Source of the DNA: Actimicrobium sp. CCC2.4
Lineage (GTDB): Bacteria > Pseudomonadota > Gammaproteobacteria > Burkholderiales > Burkholderiaceae_D
DNA: 64,000 nt
Direction of reading: 5' to 3'
NCBI RefSeq assembly: GCF_034347385.1
Contig: NZ_CP133777.1
Span: forward strand, 2,728,001 to 2,792,000
Under the pieces are notes generated by a model. That model saw nothing but the letters and a program-made list of their open reading frames with translations, was not told where the DNA came from and made no database searches. Positions 9,506-18,446 of this stretch are shown piece after piece (positions within the stretch are counted from its first letter, which is position 1; every line of letters begins with the position of its first letter). The translations under genes and the position numbers were made by a program.

Positions 9506-10060
9506 TCACTTGGCAGCGGCGACGACCAGATGGAACTTGATGGCAACTTCATCAGCGACCACAGAGGTATCCATCCATTCGCCGTCACCGATATTGAAGA
9601 CGGTGCGCTTGATCGGCAGCACCCCATCGAACACTTGCATCGCACCGTCCGGCTTGACGCTGAACGGAATCACGACATCGACCGTCTTGCCCTTGAGCGT
9701 GAGCTTACCGGCGACATTGTATTTGCCGGTACCGGCGGCGGTAATGGATCCGGAGACGAAGGTCGCCTTCGGGAACTGCGCCGCATTGAACCAGTCCTTA
9801 CCGACGACTTCCTTGTTGTACTCGGCCGATCCCATGTCATAGCTGGCGACATCGATCTCGACTTTCGCGCTCGACTGGGCCAATTGGGCAGGATTGAATT
9901 TGATCGTCGCACTGAGCTTCTTGAACTTGCCTTCGATCGGCACGCCGATCTGTTTGGCGGTCGCCGAGACAGTGCTTTTGGCGAGGTCGACCTGTGCCAT
10001 GGCCGACGTCGACAGCAGCGCCAGCACCAGACCGATTGTGGACAATTCAATTGCACGCAT
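9506..10060 (-). CDS. Second YceI-family periplasmic protein
   Basis: A 184-residue YceI paralogue with a signal peptide ending near SAMAQ, then [32 protein letters not shown] and [25 protein letters not shown], the second conserved YceI block. The start at 10060 is preceded by AGGAATT. It ends 32 bases before the neighbouring yceI and follows the cytochrome b561 gene, so the three probably form one operon. The two YceI proteins are divergent, which suggests different ligands rather than recent duplication. A periplasmic role tied to quinone or isoprenoid handling beside a b-type cytochrome is plausible. Confidence 0.9.
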   Translation of the reverse strand: MRAIELSTIGLVLALLSTSAMAQVDLAKSTVSATAKQIGVPIEGKFKKLSATIKFNPAQLAQSSAKVEIDVASYDMGSAEYNKEVVGKDWFNAAQFPKATFVSGSITAAGTGKYNVAGKLTLKGKTVDVVIPFSVKPDGAMQVFDGVLPIKRTVFNIGDGEWMDTSVVADEVAIKFHLVVAAAK

Positions 10061-10110
10061 AAGAATTCCTGTTGGTTGAAGTGAGAGAGTGAGTGAGTGA
10101 GTGGGCGGAC

Positions 10111-10653
10111 TTATTTGAGGAACGGCAGCATCCGTGCCAGCGTGCCATCGCGATCAAAGAACTGATGCTTCAGCGCCGCCAAACTGTGAATGCCCACCAG
10201 TGCGGCCATCGTGTAATTGAGCGTCACGTGCACCAGCTGCAAAATATCCCTGAGCGCCTCATTCTTCTCGATCAGCACCGGCAGCGGAATCACGCCGAAG
10301 TAGACCACCGGAACGCCCGCCGCAAGACTATAAAAATAACCGGACAGCGGTACCGCAAAAATCAGGAAATACAGCAGCCAGTGCGTGACCAGCGCGGCCT
10401 TCTCCTGCCACGCCGGCATCAACGCCTGCGTCGCCGGCGGCGCCTGCCAGCTGCGCCATGCCACCCGGACAATCGCCAGCATGAACACCGTCACGCCTAG
10501 CCATTTATGCCACGAGTAGTACTTCAGCTTGGTCATCGTCAAGCCCGCAATATCAGTCATGACCAGACCGAGAATGAAACCGGCAATGATCAGCAAAGCG
10601 ATCAGCCAGTGCAGCAGGATGGCGGTACGGGTATAGCGAGGGGCAAAGTTCAT
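10111..10653 (-). CDS. Cytochrome b561-type di-haem membrane protein
   Basis: A 180-residue four-helix membrane protein of the bacterial cytochrome b561 (CybB) family. Haem-ligand histidines are seen in the first helix (ILLHWLIALL), after helix one (YSWHKWLGV), in THWLLYFLIF and in LVHVTLNY/VGIHSLAALKHQFF. It probably shuttles electrons between quinol and a periplasmic acceptor. I use the ATG at 10653; an in-frame TTG at 10683 would add ten proline-rich residues and has no better ribosome-binding site. It heads the yceI pair and is divergent from the dehydratase gene. Confidence 0.88.
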   Translation of the reverse strand: MNFAPRYTRTAILLHWLIALLIIAGFILGLVMTDIAGLTMTKLKYYSWHKWLGVTVFMLAIVRVAWRSWQAPPATQALMPAWQEKAALVTHWLLYFLIFAVPLSGYFYSLAAGVPVVYFGVIPLPVLIEKNEALRDILQLVHVTLNYTMAALVGIHSLAALKHQFFDRDGTLARMLPFLK

Positions 10654-10827
10654 GGACTGAGGCGCGGGTGGAGTTTCTGGCAAGTTACCGGATGGACGAA
10701 TTCTACGGGGTATCTTTTGAGTGTGCTGGCCGTCGTGGGGTTGGCTGCCGGTGTTGGTGCTGGCTGAAGTGGTCCGCTCTCCGGCGTTCCCGACTTCCCC
10801 TTGCGTGCCGTAGCCGGGACGACTACT

Positions 10828-10851
10828 ATTATTGAAAATATTATCAATAAT
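10828..10851. promoter_or_regulatory. Perfect inverted repeat upstream of dehydratase, candidate operator
   Basis: Arms ATTATTGA (10828-10835) and TCAATAAT (10844-10851) with an 8-base AT spacer lie 15 bases before the dehydratase start codon. The size and AT-rich symmetry suit a GntR-family operator, and a GntR-type gene lies in the same cassette. Assignment is inference. Confidence 0.45.
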
Positions 10852-10866
10852 CCTTCCGAGGCAGGT

Positions 10867-12618
10867 ATGAGTTCAACGAGCGACCACGACAAGAAAAAAT
10901 CCGATCCAAGCGGGCTACGCAAAGGACTGACCAGTTATGGCGACAGTGGCTTTTCCTTGTTTCTGCGCAAGGCTTTTATCAAGGGTGCCGGCTACAGCGA
11001 CACGGCGCTTGATCGTCCCGTCATCGGTATCGCCAACACGGGCAGCGCATTCAATCCCTGTCATGGAAACATGCCGCAATTGATCGAGGCAGTAAAACGG
11101 GGCGTGATGCTGGCGGGAGGATTGCCGATGGACTTTCCGACTATCTCTATCCATGAAAGCTTTGCCTCACCGACCTCGATGTATCTGCGTAACCTGATGT
11201 CGATGGATACCGAGGAAATGATACGGGCGCAGCCGATGGATGCCGTGATCCTGATTGGCGGCTGTGACAAGACTGTGCCGGCGCAATTGATGGGCGCTGC
11301 GTCGGCAGGCATCCCCGCCATTCAGCTGGTGACCGGATCGATGCTGACCGGCTCCCATCGCTCCGAAAGAGTCGGCGCATGTACCGACTGCCGCCGTTTC
11401 TGGGGAAAATATCGCGCCGATGAAATCGATCACGACGAGATCAGTGCGGTCAATAGCCGGCTCGTCGCCAGCGTCGGGACGTGTTCGGTGATGGGAACCG
11501 CCAGCACCATGGCCTGTGTGACGGAAGCCTTGGGAATGATGCTGCCGGGTGGAGCCTCTCCGCCAGCGGTCACCGCCGACCGTATCCGCATCGCAGAGCA
11601 CACCGGTGCGACAGCCGTGGCGATGGCAATCAATGGCCTCACGCCCGACAAGATCATGACGCCAAAAGCGTTCGAAAACGCCCTGCGCGTTTTGCTGGCG
11701 ATTGGCGGCTCGACCAACGGCATCATTCATTTGACCGCGATCGCCGGACGCATGGGCATTGCTCTTGAACTCGACAGGCTCGATGCGATTGGCCGCGAGA
11801 CGCCCGTGCTGATCGATTTGAAGCCGTCGGGCCAGTACTACATGGAAGATTTCCATGCCTCGGGCGGCATGCACGCGCTACTGCGTGAGCTCAAACCGCT
11901 GATGCACATGGATGCGCTAACAGTGACCGGCCGCACGCTAGGCGAAGAGCTGGATATCGCCGGACCGGGATTCCCGCAATCCGTCATCCGGCCCTTCTCG
12001 GACCCGATCTATCCTCAGGGTGGCATTGCCGTGTTGCGCGGCAATCTTGCGCCTGGCGGCGCCATCATCAAGCAATCTGCCGCCGATGCCAGTTTGATGG
12101 AGCACGAAGGCCGCGCAGTGGTCTTCGAAAACATCGAAGACATGGCGCTGCGGATCGACGATGACGCCCTCGATGTCCATGCCGACGATGTATTGGTGCT
12201 CAAGCACATCGGTCCGACCGGCGCGAGCATGCCCGAGGCGGGTTACCTGCCGATTCCCAAAAAGCTGGCACGTGCCGGCGTCAAGGATATGGTGCGGGTT
12301 TCTGACGGGCGCATGAGTGGCACCGCCAGTGGCACGATCGTGCTGCACGTCACGCCGGAATCGGCCATCGGCGGTCCGCTGGCCTATGTCAAAAATGGCG
12401 ATCGTATCCGCCTGTCAGTCAAGGAACGGTCGATTAACTTGCTGATTTCGGACGCCGAGCTAGCGCAGCGGACACGCGAAAACCCGATTGTCCGGCCGAC
12501 TGCAGAGCGCGGTTACCGCCATTTATTTCTGAAAACGGTAACTCAGGCGGACAAAGGAGTTGACTTCGATTTTTTGCGACCGGCTGATGCAAGGCCGGAC
12601 AGTGAATCTAACGAATAG
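10867..12618 (+). CDS. IlvD/Edd-family dehydratase, probably sugar-acid dehydratase
   Basis: A 583-residue iron-sulphur dehydratase of the IlvD/Edd family. Cluster cysteines are present in FNPCHGN, GGCDKT and VGTCSVMGTASTMAC, and the C-terminal block VSDGRMSGTASGTIVLHVTPESA is typical. It looks closer to the pentonate/sugar-acid dehydratases than to the biosynthetic dihydroxy-acid dehydratase, since it sits with a lactonase-like hydrolase, a GntR regulator and an MFS carrier. The likely reaction is loss of water from an aldonic acid to give a 2-keto-3-deoxy acid. The ATG at 10867 follows GAGGCAGGT; an upstream in-frame start at 10801 would run through the inverted repeat. Confidence 0.85.
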   Translation: MSSTSDHDKKKSDPSGLRKGLTSYGDSGFSLFLRKAFIKGAGYSDTALDRPVIGIANTGSAFNPCHGNMPQLIEAVKRGVMLAGGLPMDFPTISIHESFASPTSMYLRNLMSMDTEEMIRAQPMDAVILIGGCDKTVPAQLMGAASAGIPAIQLVTGSMLTGSHRSERVGACTDCRRFWGKYRADEIDHDEISAVNSRLVASVGTCSVMGTASTMACVTEALGMMLPGGASPPAVTADRIRIAEHTGATAVAMAINGLTPDKIMTPKAFENALRVLLAIGGSTNGIIHLTAIAGRMGIALELDRLDAIGRETPVLIDLKPSGQYYMEDFHASGGMHALLRELKPLMHMDALTVTGRTLGEELDIAGPGFPQSVIRPFSDPIYPQGGIAVLRGNLAPGGAIIKQSAADASLMEHEGRAVVFENIEDMALRIDDDALDVHADDVLVLKHIGPTGASMPEAGYLPIPKKLARAGVKDMVRVSDGRMSGTASGTIVLHVTPESAIGGPLAYVKNGDRIRLSVKERSINLLISDAELAQRTRENPIVRPTAERGYRHLFLKTVTQADKGVDFDFLRPADARPDSESNE

Positions 12619-12663
12619 CGAATGCCTTCAATCCATCCCGTGTCTCAGTGAAATTCATAGACT

Positions 12664-13391
12664 ATGCAAAAACCACTTAAACCAGAATCCCTCCTGATCA
12701 AGGATATCGATACCGCATCACAAGTGCGCAAAGCGATCGAAACACTGGAAGAAGATATCGCGTTCGGTTATATGCATCCGCGTGAACGATTGGTCGAAGA
12801 CGAACTGCTTGAACGCTTTGGTTTAAAACGCCATGTCGTGCGGCAGGTACTCGCTGAGCTGGAACAGATGGGACTCGTCGAACGGAAAAAAATGCCGGTG
12901 CCCTGGTTAAGTCCTATACCGTCAAGGAAGTCATCGATCTTTATATCGTGCGCGATATTCTGGAAACCAACTGCGCCCGACAAATCACCCTGCCGGTGCC
13001 ACCGGAAAAACTGGCAGCACTGGAAGATATTCAACGACAGCATGACGCCGCAGTCATCGACGGCAATCTCCATGTGGCGTTCAGAATGAATCTGGCTTTT
13101 CACAAGACCTTATTTGCGCTATCCGATAATTCCATATTGACCGAACTCATTGCACTGGCGGCGCAACGCACGCATGTTATTCGCTCATTGACAATAGTTA
13201 TTCCACAAATTCTGGAGCAAGCACGCCAGGATCATCATCAGATGATCGATGCCTTGCGAACCGGGAATCAGGATCGCTTAGTGGAATTATGTCGCGGCCA
13301 TCTTTTACCTTCGCGGGATGCTTATATCGAACAGCATCGCCGCTTGGCGTATTCCGACGAACGTGCCGGCTTGAAACCGCAACCCGGCTAA
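12664..13391 (+). pseudogene. GntR/FadR-family regulator with a frameshift in an A7 tract
   Basis: The first frame (from ATG 12664) encodes a GntR winged helix (AIETLEEDIAFGYMHPRERLVEDELLERFGLKRHVVRQVLAELEQMGLVERK) and the frame read through 12948-13391 encodes the FCD ligand-binding domain (FRMNLAFHKTLFALSDN, QILEQARQDHHQMIDALRTGN). The break falls at seven adenines, 12886-12892: reading aat-gcc-ggt there restores NAGALVKSYTVKEVIDLY, so the sequence behaves as if one A is missing. A full product would be about 240 residues. It may be a real mutation, a sequencing error in a homopolymer, or rescue by slippage. It would be the local repressor of the sugar-acid cassette. Confidence 0.8.
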
Positions 13392-13430
13392 TCAGCACCA
13401 ATCACACCAATTGGCATTCTGGAGAATTAG

Positions 13431-14345
13431 ATGATTAACAGTATTGAGAAACCAAACGCATTAACCCGTTTTTCAGAAACGACGGATGATACTGAGCGCT
13501 GTCTCGCGCCCTTGCCTGATATTGAATCACCGTTATTTACTATACCAGTCGGCGCTTGCGATACGCATGCGCATGTAGTTATCCACGATCCTGCTCATCC
13601 GATGGCGCCTAACCGCAGTTACACGCCACCCGCCGCCCCGGAAGACAGCTATCTGGCCATGTTGAATGCCATGCGGATATCGCGCGGCGTGCTCATTCAG
13701 ATTAGCGTCATGGGCACGGATAACAGTTATATGTTGAAAGTACTGCGCAATAATCCGGATCGACTTCGTGGCGTGGCGGTAGTTGATACCAGTATTACCG
13801 ATAAGGAGTTACTCGACATGCACGAAGCGGGTGTGCGTGGATTACGCATCAATACACTCTTCGGTGGTGGCGTCAATTTCGATGCGCTGGAAAAACTCGC
13901 ACCCCGGGTGGAAGAAATGGGATGGAATATGCAATTCCTGATGGATGCGCGGCAGTTACCGGAATTAATGCCCAGAATGCGCGCCCTGCCATGCACCTGT
14001 GTGATCGATCACATGGGACATATGCCAATGCCCGCCGGACTCGATGACCCGGGAACCCGGGCACTTTTCAGTCTGGTAAAAGACCATGGCTTTTGGGTCA
14101 AATTATCCGGCGCTTACCGGATGTCCGAGCTTTATCCCGAATTTCCGGATGTCACACCATTGGCCAGAGCATTGATTGATCTAGCCCCGGATCGCATGGT
14201 GTGGGGAAGTGATTGGCCACACGTCGCCATCAAACATATGCCGGATACCGGCCATATGCTAAACCTTTTGCAAACATGGGCCCCGGATGAAAAAGTAAGA
14301 AATAAAATTTTAGTAGATAACCCCGCAGTTTTATATGGCTTTTAA
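13431..14345 (+). CDS. Amidohydrolase-2 family TIM-barrel hydrolase, lactonase-like
   Basis: A 304-residue metal-dependent hydrolase of the amidohydrolase-2 family. Visible motifs are DTHAHV after the first strand, VIDHMGH, and WGSDWPHV near the C-terminus with the catalytic Asp, as in 2-pyrone-4,6-dicarboxylate lactonase and sugar-acid lactone hydrolases. The start follows CTGGAGAATTAG. In this cassette it would open a lactone to give the acid used by the dehydratase. Codon use is AT-richer than in the dab or methanol regions. The exact substrate is unknown. Confidence 0.82.
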   Translation: MINSIEKPNALTRFSETTDDTERCLAPLPDIESPLFTIPVGACDTHAHVVIHDPAHPMAPNRSYTPPAAPEDSYLAMLNAMRISRGVLIQISVMGTDNSYMLKVLRNNPDRLRGVAVVDTSITDKELLDMHEAGVRGLRINTLFGGGVNFDALEKLAPRVEEMGWNMQFLMDARQLPELMPRMRALPCTCVIDHMGHMPMPAGLDDPGTRALFSLVKDHGFWVKLSGAYRMSELYPEFPDVTPLARALIDLAPDRMVWGSDWPHVAIKHMPDTGHMLNLLQTWAPDEKVRNKILVDNPAVLYGF

Positions 14346-14385
14346 TTATCAAACCTCACTAAAAGGAAAACCATAACCTTTCTTT

Positions 14386-14425
14386 TGAATATTTATTGCA
14401 CATTCCAGAAATTAATAAATATTCA
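14386..14425. repeat. AT-rich 12-bp inverted repeat between hydrolase and MFS genes
   Basis: Arms TGAATATTTATT (14386-14397) and AATAAATATTCA (14414-14425) are perfect complements with a 16-base loop. It could be a weak hairpin or a second operator of the cassette. The 135-base gap around it is markedly AT-rich and also holds the MFS ribosome-binding site (TGGAGATAAT). Confidence 0.5.
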
Positions 14426-14480
14426 GGCCCTTACAATTAAATAAAGAAGTACACAATTAAAATAATATACTGGAGATAAT

Positions 14481-15737
14481 ATGAGTTGGTATTCGGATCT
14501 TAATCGCACGGAAAAGCGGACTTTTATTGCTGCCTTTGGAGGATGGGCATTAGATGCACTTGACTTCATGGTATTTACTTTTGTGATTGCCACATTGATG
14601 CACCTGTGGGGAATCAGCAAGGCAGAAGCCGGCATGCTTGGTACCGTGACGCTATTATTTTCTGCCATTGGCGGTTGGGGCGCAGGGATGCTTGCCGATC
14701 GCTATGGCCGCGTAAAAATTTTACAGATTACTATTCTCTGGTTCACGGTTTGTACCGTGTTAATCGGATTCGCACAGAATGTGGAACAAATCTTCGTACT
14801 GCGCGCACTTCAAGGATTAGGTTTCGGCGGCGAATGGGCAGTCGGTTCAGTGTTGATGGGTGAAATAATCCGCTCGGAGCATCGCGGTAAAGCCGTCGGT
14901 ACCGTGCAGAGTGGTTGGGCGGTTGGCTGGGGAATTGCGGCCTTGCTTTATACGGCAGCATTTTCGTTTTTACCCGAGAATTATGCATGGCGTGCCATGT
15001 TCTGGGTCGGGATCATTCCTGCGCTGCTGGTCGTCTATATTCGAAAGCATGTTCCCGAGCCTGAAGTCTTCAAAAGAACGCAGGCCATCCAGGCGAATTC
15101 TGCCGACAAGATATCCGCATGGGCGATATTTTCTCCAAAAATGATCAAAACCACTTTGCTGGCTGCCGTTTTATGCAGTGGAATTCAAGGTGGCTATTAT
15201 GCAATTACCACCTGGCTACCTACTTTCTTAAAAACAGAGCGTCACTTATCGGTGATTGGTACTGGTGGATATTTGATTGTCATTATCACGGGTTCCTTCA
15301 TCGGTTATCTGATCGGTGCATATCTGACAGACCGCATCGGCCGGAGAGCGAATATTCTGATATTTACTGTCCTGTCAGGTATCAGTGTCTATCTTTACAC
15401 ACAGATTGAATTAACGAATACCCAGATGTTATTCATGGGTTTCCCACTTGGTATTGCGGCATCCGGCATTTTCAGCGGAGTCGGCGCTTATCTGACCGAG
15501 TTATTCCCGACCGCAATTCGCGCAACCGGACAAGGATTTGCCTATAACTTCGGACGCGGAGTTGGTGCTTTATTTCCAACCTTGGTCGGATATATCAGTC
15601 AATCGCATAATCTGGCTTATGCAATCGGATTATTTGCCGGAAGTGCCTATCTGGTTGTTTTCTTTACCGCTCTTTTGCTGCCGGAAACCAAAGGGCGCGA
15701 TCTGGATTGGGGGGATGATTTATTTAAAAAGAACTGA
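14481..15737 (+). CDS. MFS transporter, organic/sugar-acid:H+ symporter type
   Basis: A 418-residue twelve-helix major facilitator. The loop 2-3 motif GMLADRYGRVKI and the mid-protein repeat YLTDRIGRRANI are present, and QGLGFGGEWAVGSVLMGE is the signature of the aromatic-acid/sialate:H+ symporter (SHS/AAHS) branch. The start at 14481 follows GGAGATAAT. As the last gene of the cassette it would import the substrate of the hydrolase and dehydratase. A strong stem-loop follows. Specificity cannot be read, but an anionic sugar acid or lactone fits the neighbours. Confidence 0.85.
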   Translation: MSWYSDLNRTEKRTFIAAFGGWALDALDFMVFTFVIATLMHLWGISKAEAGMLGTVTLLFSAIGGWGAGMLADRYGRVKILQITILWFTVCTVLIGFAQNVEQIFVLRALQGLGFGGEWAVGSVLMGEIIRSEHRGKAVGTVQSGWAVGWGIAALLYTAAFSFLPENYAWRAMFWVGIIPALLVVYIRKHVPEPEVFKRTQAIQANSADKISAWAIFSPKMIKTTLLAAVLCSGIQGGYYAITTWLPTFLKTERHLSVIGTGGYLIVIITGSFIGYLIGAYLTDRIGRRANILIFTVLSGISVYLYTQIELTNTQMLFMGFPLGIAASGIFSGVGAYLTELFPTAIRATGQGFAYNFGRGVGALFPTLVGYISQSHNLAYAIGLFAGSAYLVVFFTALLLPETKGRDLDWGDDLFKKN

Positions 15738-15780
15738 TTTTTTAAGCTATATATTGTCATTATTTGAACGTAACTGAACG

Positions 15781-15830
15781 TCAATAAGCTGCCTCGCCTT
15801 TTGTGCCCAAAGGCAGCTTATTGATTTATT
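15781..15830 (+). terminator. Terminator-like stem-loop after the MFS gene
   Basis: Perfect 14-bp arms TCAATAAGCTGCCT (15781-15794) and AGGCAGCTTATTGA (15811-15824), followed by TTTATT. It lies 43 bases past the MFS stop codon and before the FAD dehydrogenase, so it probably ends the cassette transcript. Confidence 0.75.
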
Positions 15831-15889
15831 GATGCAACCGTCTCATTGCGTATTACACGAACTAGTCAATACCGGATTTTGGAGAAGTC

Positions 15890-17056
15890 ATGGATCGTGT
15901 CGACTGTATTGTCATCGGTGCCGGCGTCATTGGATTGGCCATTGCGCGCGCGATGGCCATGGCCGGGCGCGATGTCATCATTATTGAAGCCGAAAACGAT
16001 ATCGGCAGCGGCACCAGTTCCCGCAACAGTGAAGTCATTCATGCGGGCATCTATTACCCGCCCGCCTCATTGAAGGCACGATTTTGTGTGGAAGGCCGCG
16101 AGCGGCTTTATCGCTACTGTGAACAACATGCGATTGCGCATCGACGCTGCGGCAAACTCATCGTGGCCACAAACAGCGCACAACATGCAGGCCTTGACCG
16201 CATCGCCGCGCGTGCACAAGCCAATGGTGTCGGCGATGTGCAGCACTTGACTGGCGCGCAGGCGCAAGCGATGGAGCCGCAACTGCATTGCACTGCGGCG
16301 CTATTTTCACCGTCAACCGGCATCATCGACAGCCACGGGCTGATGACACAGCTATTGGCGGATGCCGAGGCAGCAGGCGCATCGATTGCCTTTCAAAGCG
16401 AAATCGTCGCTGCCCGCGTTGGTAGCGGGGAACTTGTTCTGGACGTGGTGACCCGCGATGGCGAGGCCGTGAGCCTCTTGGCCAGCCTGGTCATCAACGC
16501 GGCAGGATTGGCGGCACCGCGCATTGCGCGCCACTTCAAGGGATTGCCGGAGCGCTTTGTCCCGACAGCTTTTTACTCCAAGGGGAATTATTTTTCGCTT
16601 GCCGCCAAAGCGCCCTTTTCGACGCTGATCTATCCGCTGCCGGAAGCCGGTGGTCTGGGCGTGCACCTGACGCTCGACATGGCAGGCCAGGCACGCTTCG
16701 GACCGGATGTCGAATGGCTGGCTATTGCCGACGACAGGGAGATTGATTTTTCAGTCGACAGTCATCGTGCCGACGGGTTTTATGACTCGATCCGGCATTA
16801 CTGGCCGGCCTTGGCGGATGGCGCGCTGCAGCCAAGTTATGCCGGCGTACGCCCGAAACTGACGGACGGAAAAGACGACGTGGACTTTTGCATTCAAGGT
16901 CCGGCGACGCACGGCATTCCCGGCTTGATCAATCTGTTCGGCATCGAGTCGCCCGGACTGACCGCATCGCTGGCGATAGCCTCGCACGTGTGCGATCTGG
17001 CTGGCGTGGTCGATATCGGTCCGGCAAGGGAAGGCAGCAGACGGGAGGTAAAATAG
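15890..17056 (+). CDS. FAD-dependent oxidoreductase, L-2-hydroxyglutarate dehydrogenase-like
   Basis: A 388-residue DAO-family flavoprotein. The N-terminus DCIVIGAGVIGLAIARAMAMAGRDVIIIE is the dinucleotide-binding fold, and the SSRNSEVIHAGIYYPPASLKARFCVEGRE block is shared with LhgO-type L-2-hydroxyacid dehydrogenases, which feed electrons to the quinone pool. The C-terminal GPATHGIPGLINLFGIESPGLTASLAIA matches the flavin-closing segment. Start follows TTTTGGAGAAGTC. It has its own promoter region downstream of the cassette terminator. The preferred 2-hydroxy acid is not determined; residues specific for 2-hydroxyglutarate cannot be verified here. Confidence 0.82.
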   Translation: MDRVDCIVIGAGVIGLAIARAMAMAGRDVIIIEAENDIGSGTSSRNSEVIHAGIYYPPASLKARFCVEGRERLYRYCEQHAIAHRRCGKLIVATNSAQHAGLDRIAARAQANGVGDVQHLTGAQAQAMEPQLHCTAALFSPSTGIIDSHGLMTQLLADAEAAGASIAFQSEIVAARVGSGELVLDVVTRDGEAVSLLASLVINAAGLAAPRIARHFKGLPERFVPTAFYSKGNYFSLAAKAPFSTLIYPLPEAGGLGVHLTLDMAGQARFGPDVEWLAIADDREIDFSVDSHRADGFYDSIRHYWPALADGALQPSYAGVRPKLTDGKDDVDFCIQGPATHGIPGLINLFGIESPGLTASLAIASHVCDLAGVVDIGPAREGSRREVK

Positions 17057-17107
17057 CTGCCCGCGCAAACAGGCCGACCGGCTCCATGCACAGACCAGGG
17101 GAAAGCC

Positions 17108-18214
17108 ATCACTTCGACGATTCACACCACGCAAGTTCTCATTGCCGGCGGCGGGCTGGCCGGCATGGCGGCGGCCCTGCGGCTGGAGCAGGCCGGTATT
17201 GCGTACTTGTTGCTCGAAGCCCAGGAGCGCTTGGGCGGGCGCATTTTTTCGCAGCCGGTGGCAGCCGATGACGGATCCGGTGTCGATCTGGGACCGACCT
17301 GGTTCTGGCCGCATCAGCAGCGCATGCGACGGCTATGCGCCGAACTGAGATGCAAGGTCTTTGAACAGCATGTCGCAGGTGATGTGCTGTACCAGCAGGG
17401 CAGCGCACAGCCGGTGCAACGCAGCGATGCCGGACAAGGCATGCTGTCGTACCGGGTCGAAGGCGGGACGCAGTCGCTGATTGCGGCGCTCGCAGCGCGA
17501 CTCGATCCGGCCGGCGTGCAGCGCAGCTGCCCGATCACGAATATCGCCCCTGGCGAGGACGGCTGGAGTGTCAGCGCAACCGCCGCCGATGGCAGCGAAC
17601 CACGGCAGTTCCGGGCCCAGCATCTGGTGCTGGCCGCGCCACCCCGCAAGTTACTGCAGATTGCCGGCCTGTCGTCGTGCCTGCCGGCAGGCTTGTCCAC
17701 TGCGCTGGCGGCGACGCCGACCTGGATGGCAGCGCAGGCCAAGTTCGTGGCGGTCTATCCGGCACCGTTCTGGCGACAGGCTGGCTTGTCCGGACAAGCC
17801 TTCAGCCGGGTCGGCCCGATGGTCGAAATCCATGACGCGTCGGCCACCACCGACACCGGCTTCGCCCTGTTCGGTTTTATCGGCGTGCCCGCCGGCGTGC
17901 GCAGCCGGCATGCCGCCGGGGTGCTGCAGGATGCCTGCCTGCGCCAGCTGGTCAGTCTATTCGGCGCACAGGCGGCGACACCGGAGGTGTCCTACCTGAA
18001 AGACTGGGCGCAGGATGCGTGGATCGTCAGCGAGCAGGATATCGACGAATCGCCGCGTCATCCCGAGCTCGACCTGTCGCGCTGGCTGCCGCAGTTGCGG
18101 CGCATGCAGCTGCATCTGGTGGGCAGTGAAGTCGCGCCGCAAGAAGGTGGCTACCTTGAGGGGGCGCTGGGTTCGGTCGAGGTGCTCATGCGTAGCCCGG
18201 AGCTGTTTTCCTGA
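17108..18214 (+). CDS. FAD-dependent amine-oxidase-family protein with apparent ATC start
   Basis: A 368-residue flavin amine oxidase/protoporphyrinogen-oxidase-like protein. The FAD motif is VLIAGGGLAGMAAALRLEQAG followed by LLLEAQERLGGRI, and the C-terminus LVGSEVAPQEGGYLEGALGS closes the flavin site. The GGGLAG motif lies before the first ATG in frame (17165), so the true start must be upstream. Between the previous stop (17054) and that ATG there is no ATG, GTG or TTG in frame, but ATC at 17108 sits six bases after AGGGGAAA. A rare ATC start, or ATT at 17120, is the simplest reading; a sequence error is the alternative. Substrate unknown. Confidence 0.75.
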   Translation: MTSTIHTTQVLIAGGGLAGMAAALRLEQAGIAYLLLEAQERLGGRIFSQPVAADDGSGVDLGPTWFWPHQQRMRRLCAELRCKVFEQHVAGDVLYQQGSAQPVQRSDAGQGMLSYRVEGGTQSLIAALAARLDPAGVQRSCPITNIAPGEDGWSVSATAADGSEPRQFRAQHLVLAAPPRKLLQIAGLSSCLPAGLSTALAATPTWMAAQAKFVAVYPAPFWRQAGLSGQAFSRVGPMVEIHDASATTDTGFALFGFIGVPAGVRSRHAAGVLQDACLRQLVSLFGAQAATPEVSYLKDWAQDAWIVSEQDIDESPRHPELDLSRWLPQLRRMQLHLVGSEVAPQEGGYLEGALGSVEVLMRSPELFS

Positions 18215-18364
18215 CGATGCACCCTACGGCTGATGCACGTTAAGTTGATGCATAGGCCGGTTGTGCCCACGCGTGCAAACCGCAAACGCCCGCCAATTCC
18301 AACCGCTTGCCGGTGGCTTCGCGTGGGCGCGATACACCCGGGCGCGGCGATGTCGCGTGCAAGC

Positions 18365-18380
18365 TGGCACGTCCCATGCT
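18365..18380 (+). promoter_or_regulatory. Sigma-54-type promoter upstream of mxaR
   Basis: TGGCACGTCCCATGCT has the -24 GG and -12 GC exactly ten bases apart and differs from the sigma-54 consensus TGGCACG-N4-TTGCW at one core position. It lies 66 bases before mxaR. The upstream gap (18215-18364) holds a partial inverted repeat built on GTGCCCACGCG and CGCGTGGGCGC. Confidence 0.65.
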
Positions 18381-18446
18381 GTAACGCATCCACAAGGCCA
18401 GGGATGAGCAGACCGGCTCTTCCGCCTCATGGAAAGATGTCCCGAC

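Noticed and set aside
10867-12618. Housekeeping ilvD for branched-chain amino acid synthesis
   Set aside because: Neighbours are a lactonase-like hydrolase, a GntR regulator and an MFS carrier, and motif spacing looks like sugar-acid dehydratases.
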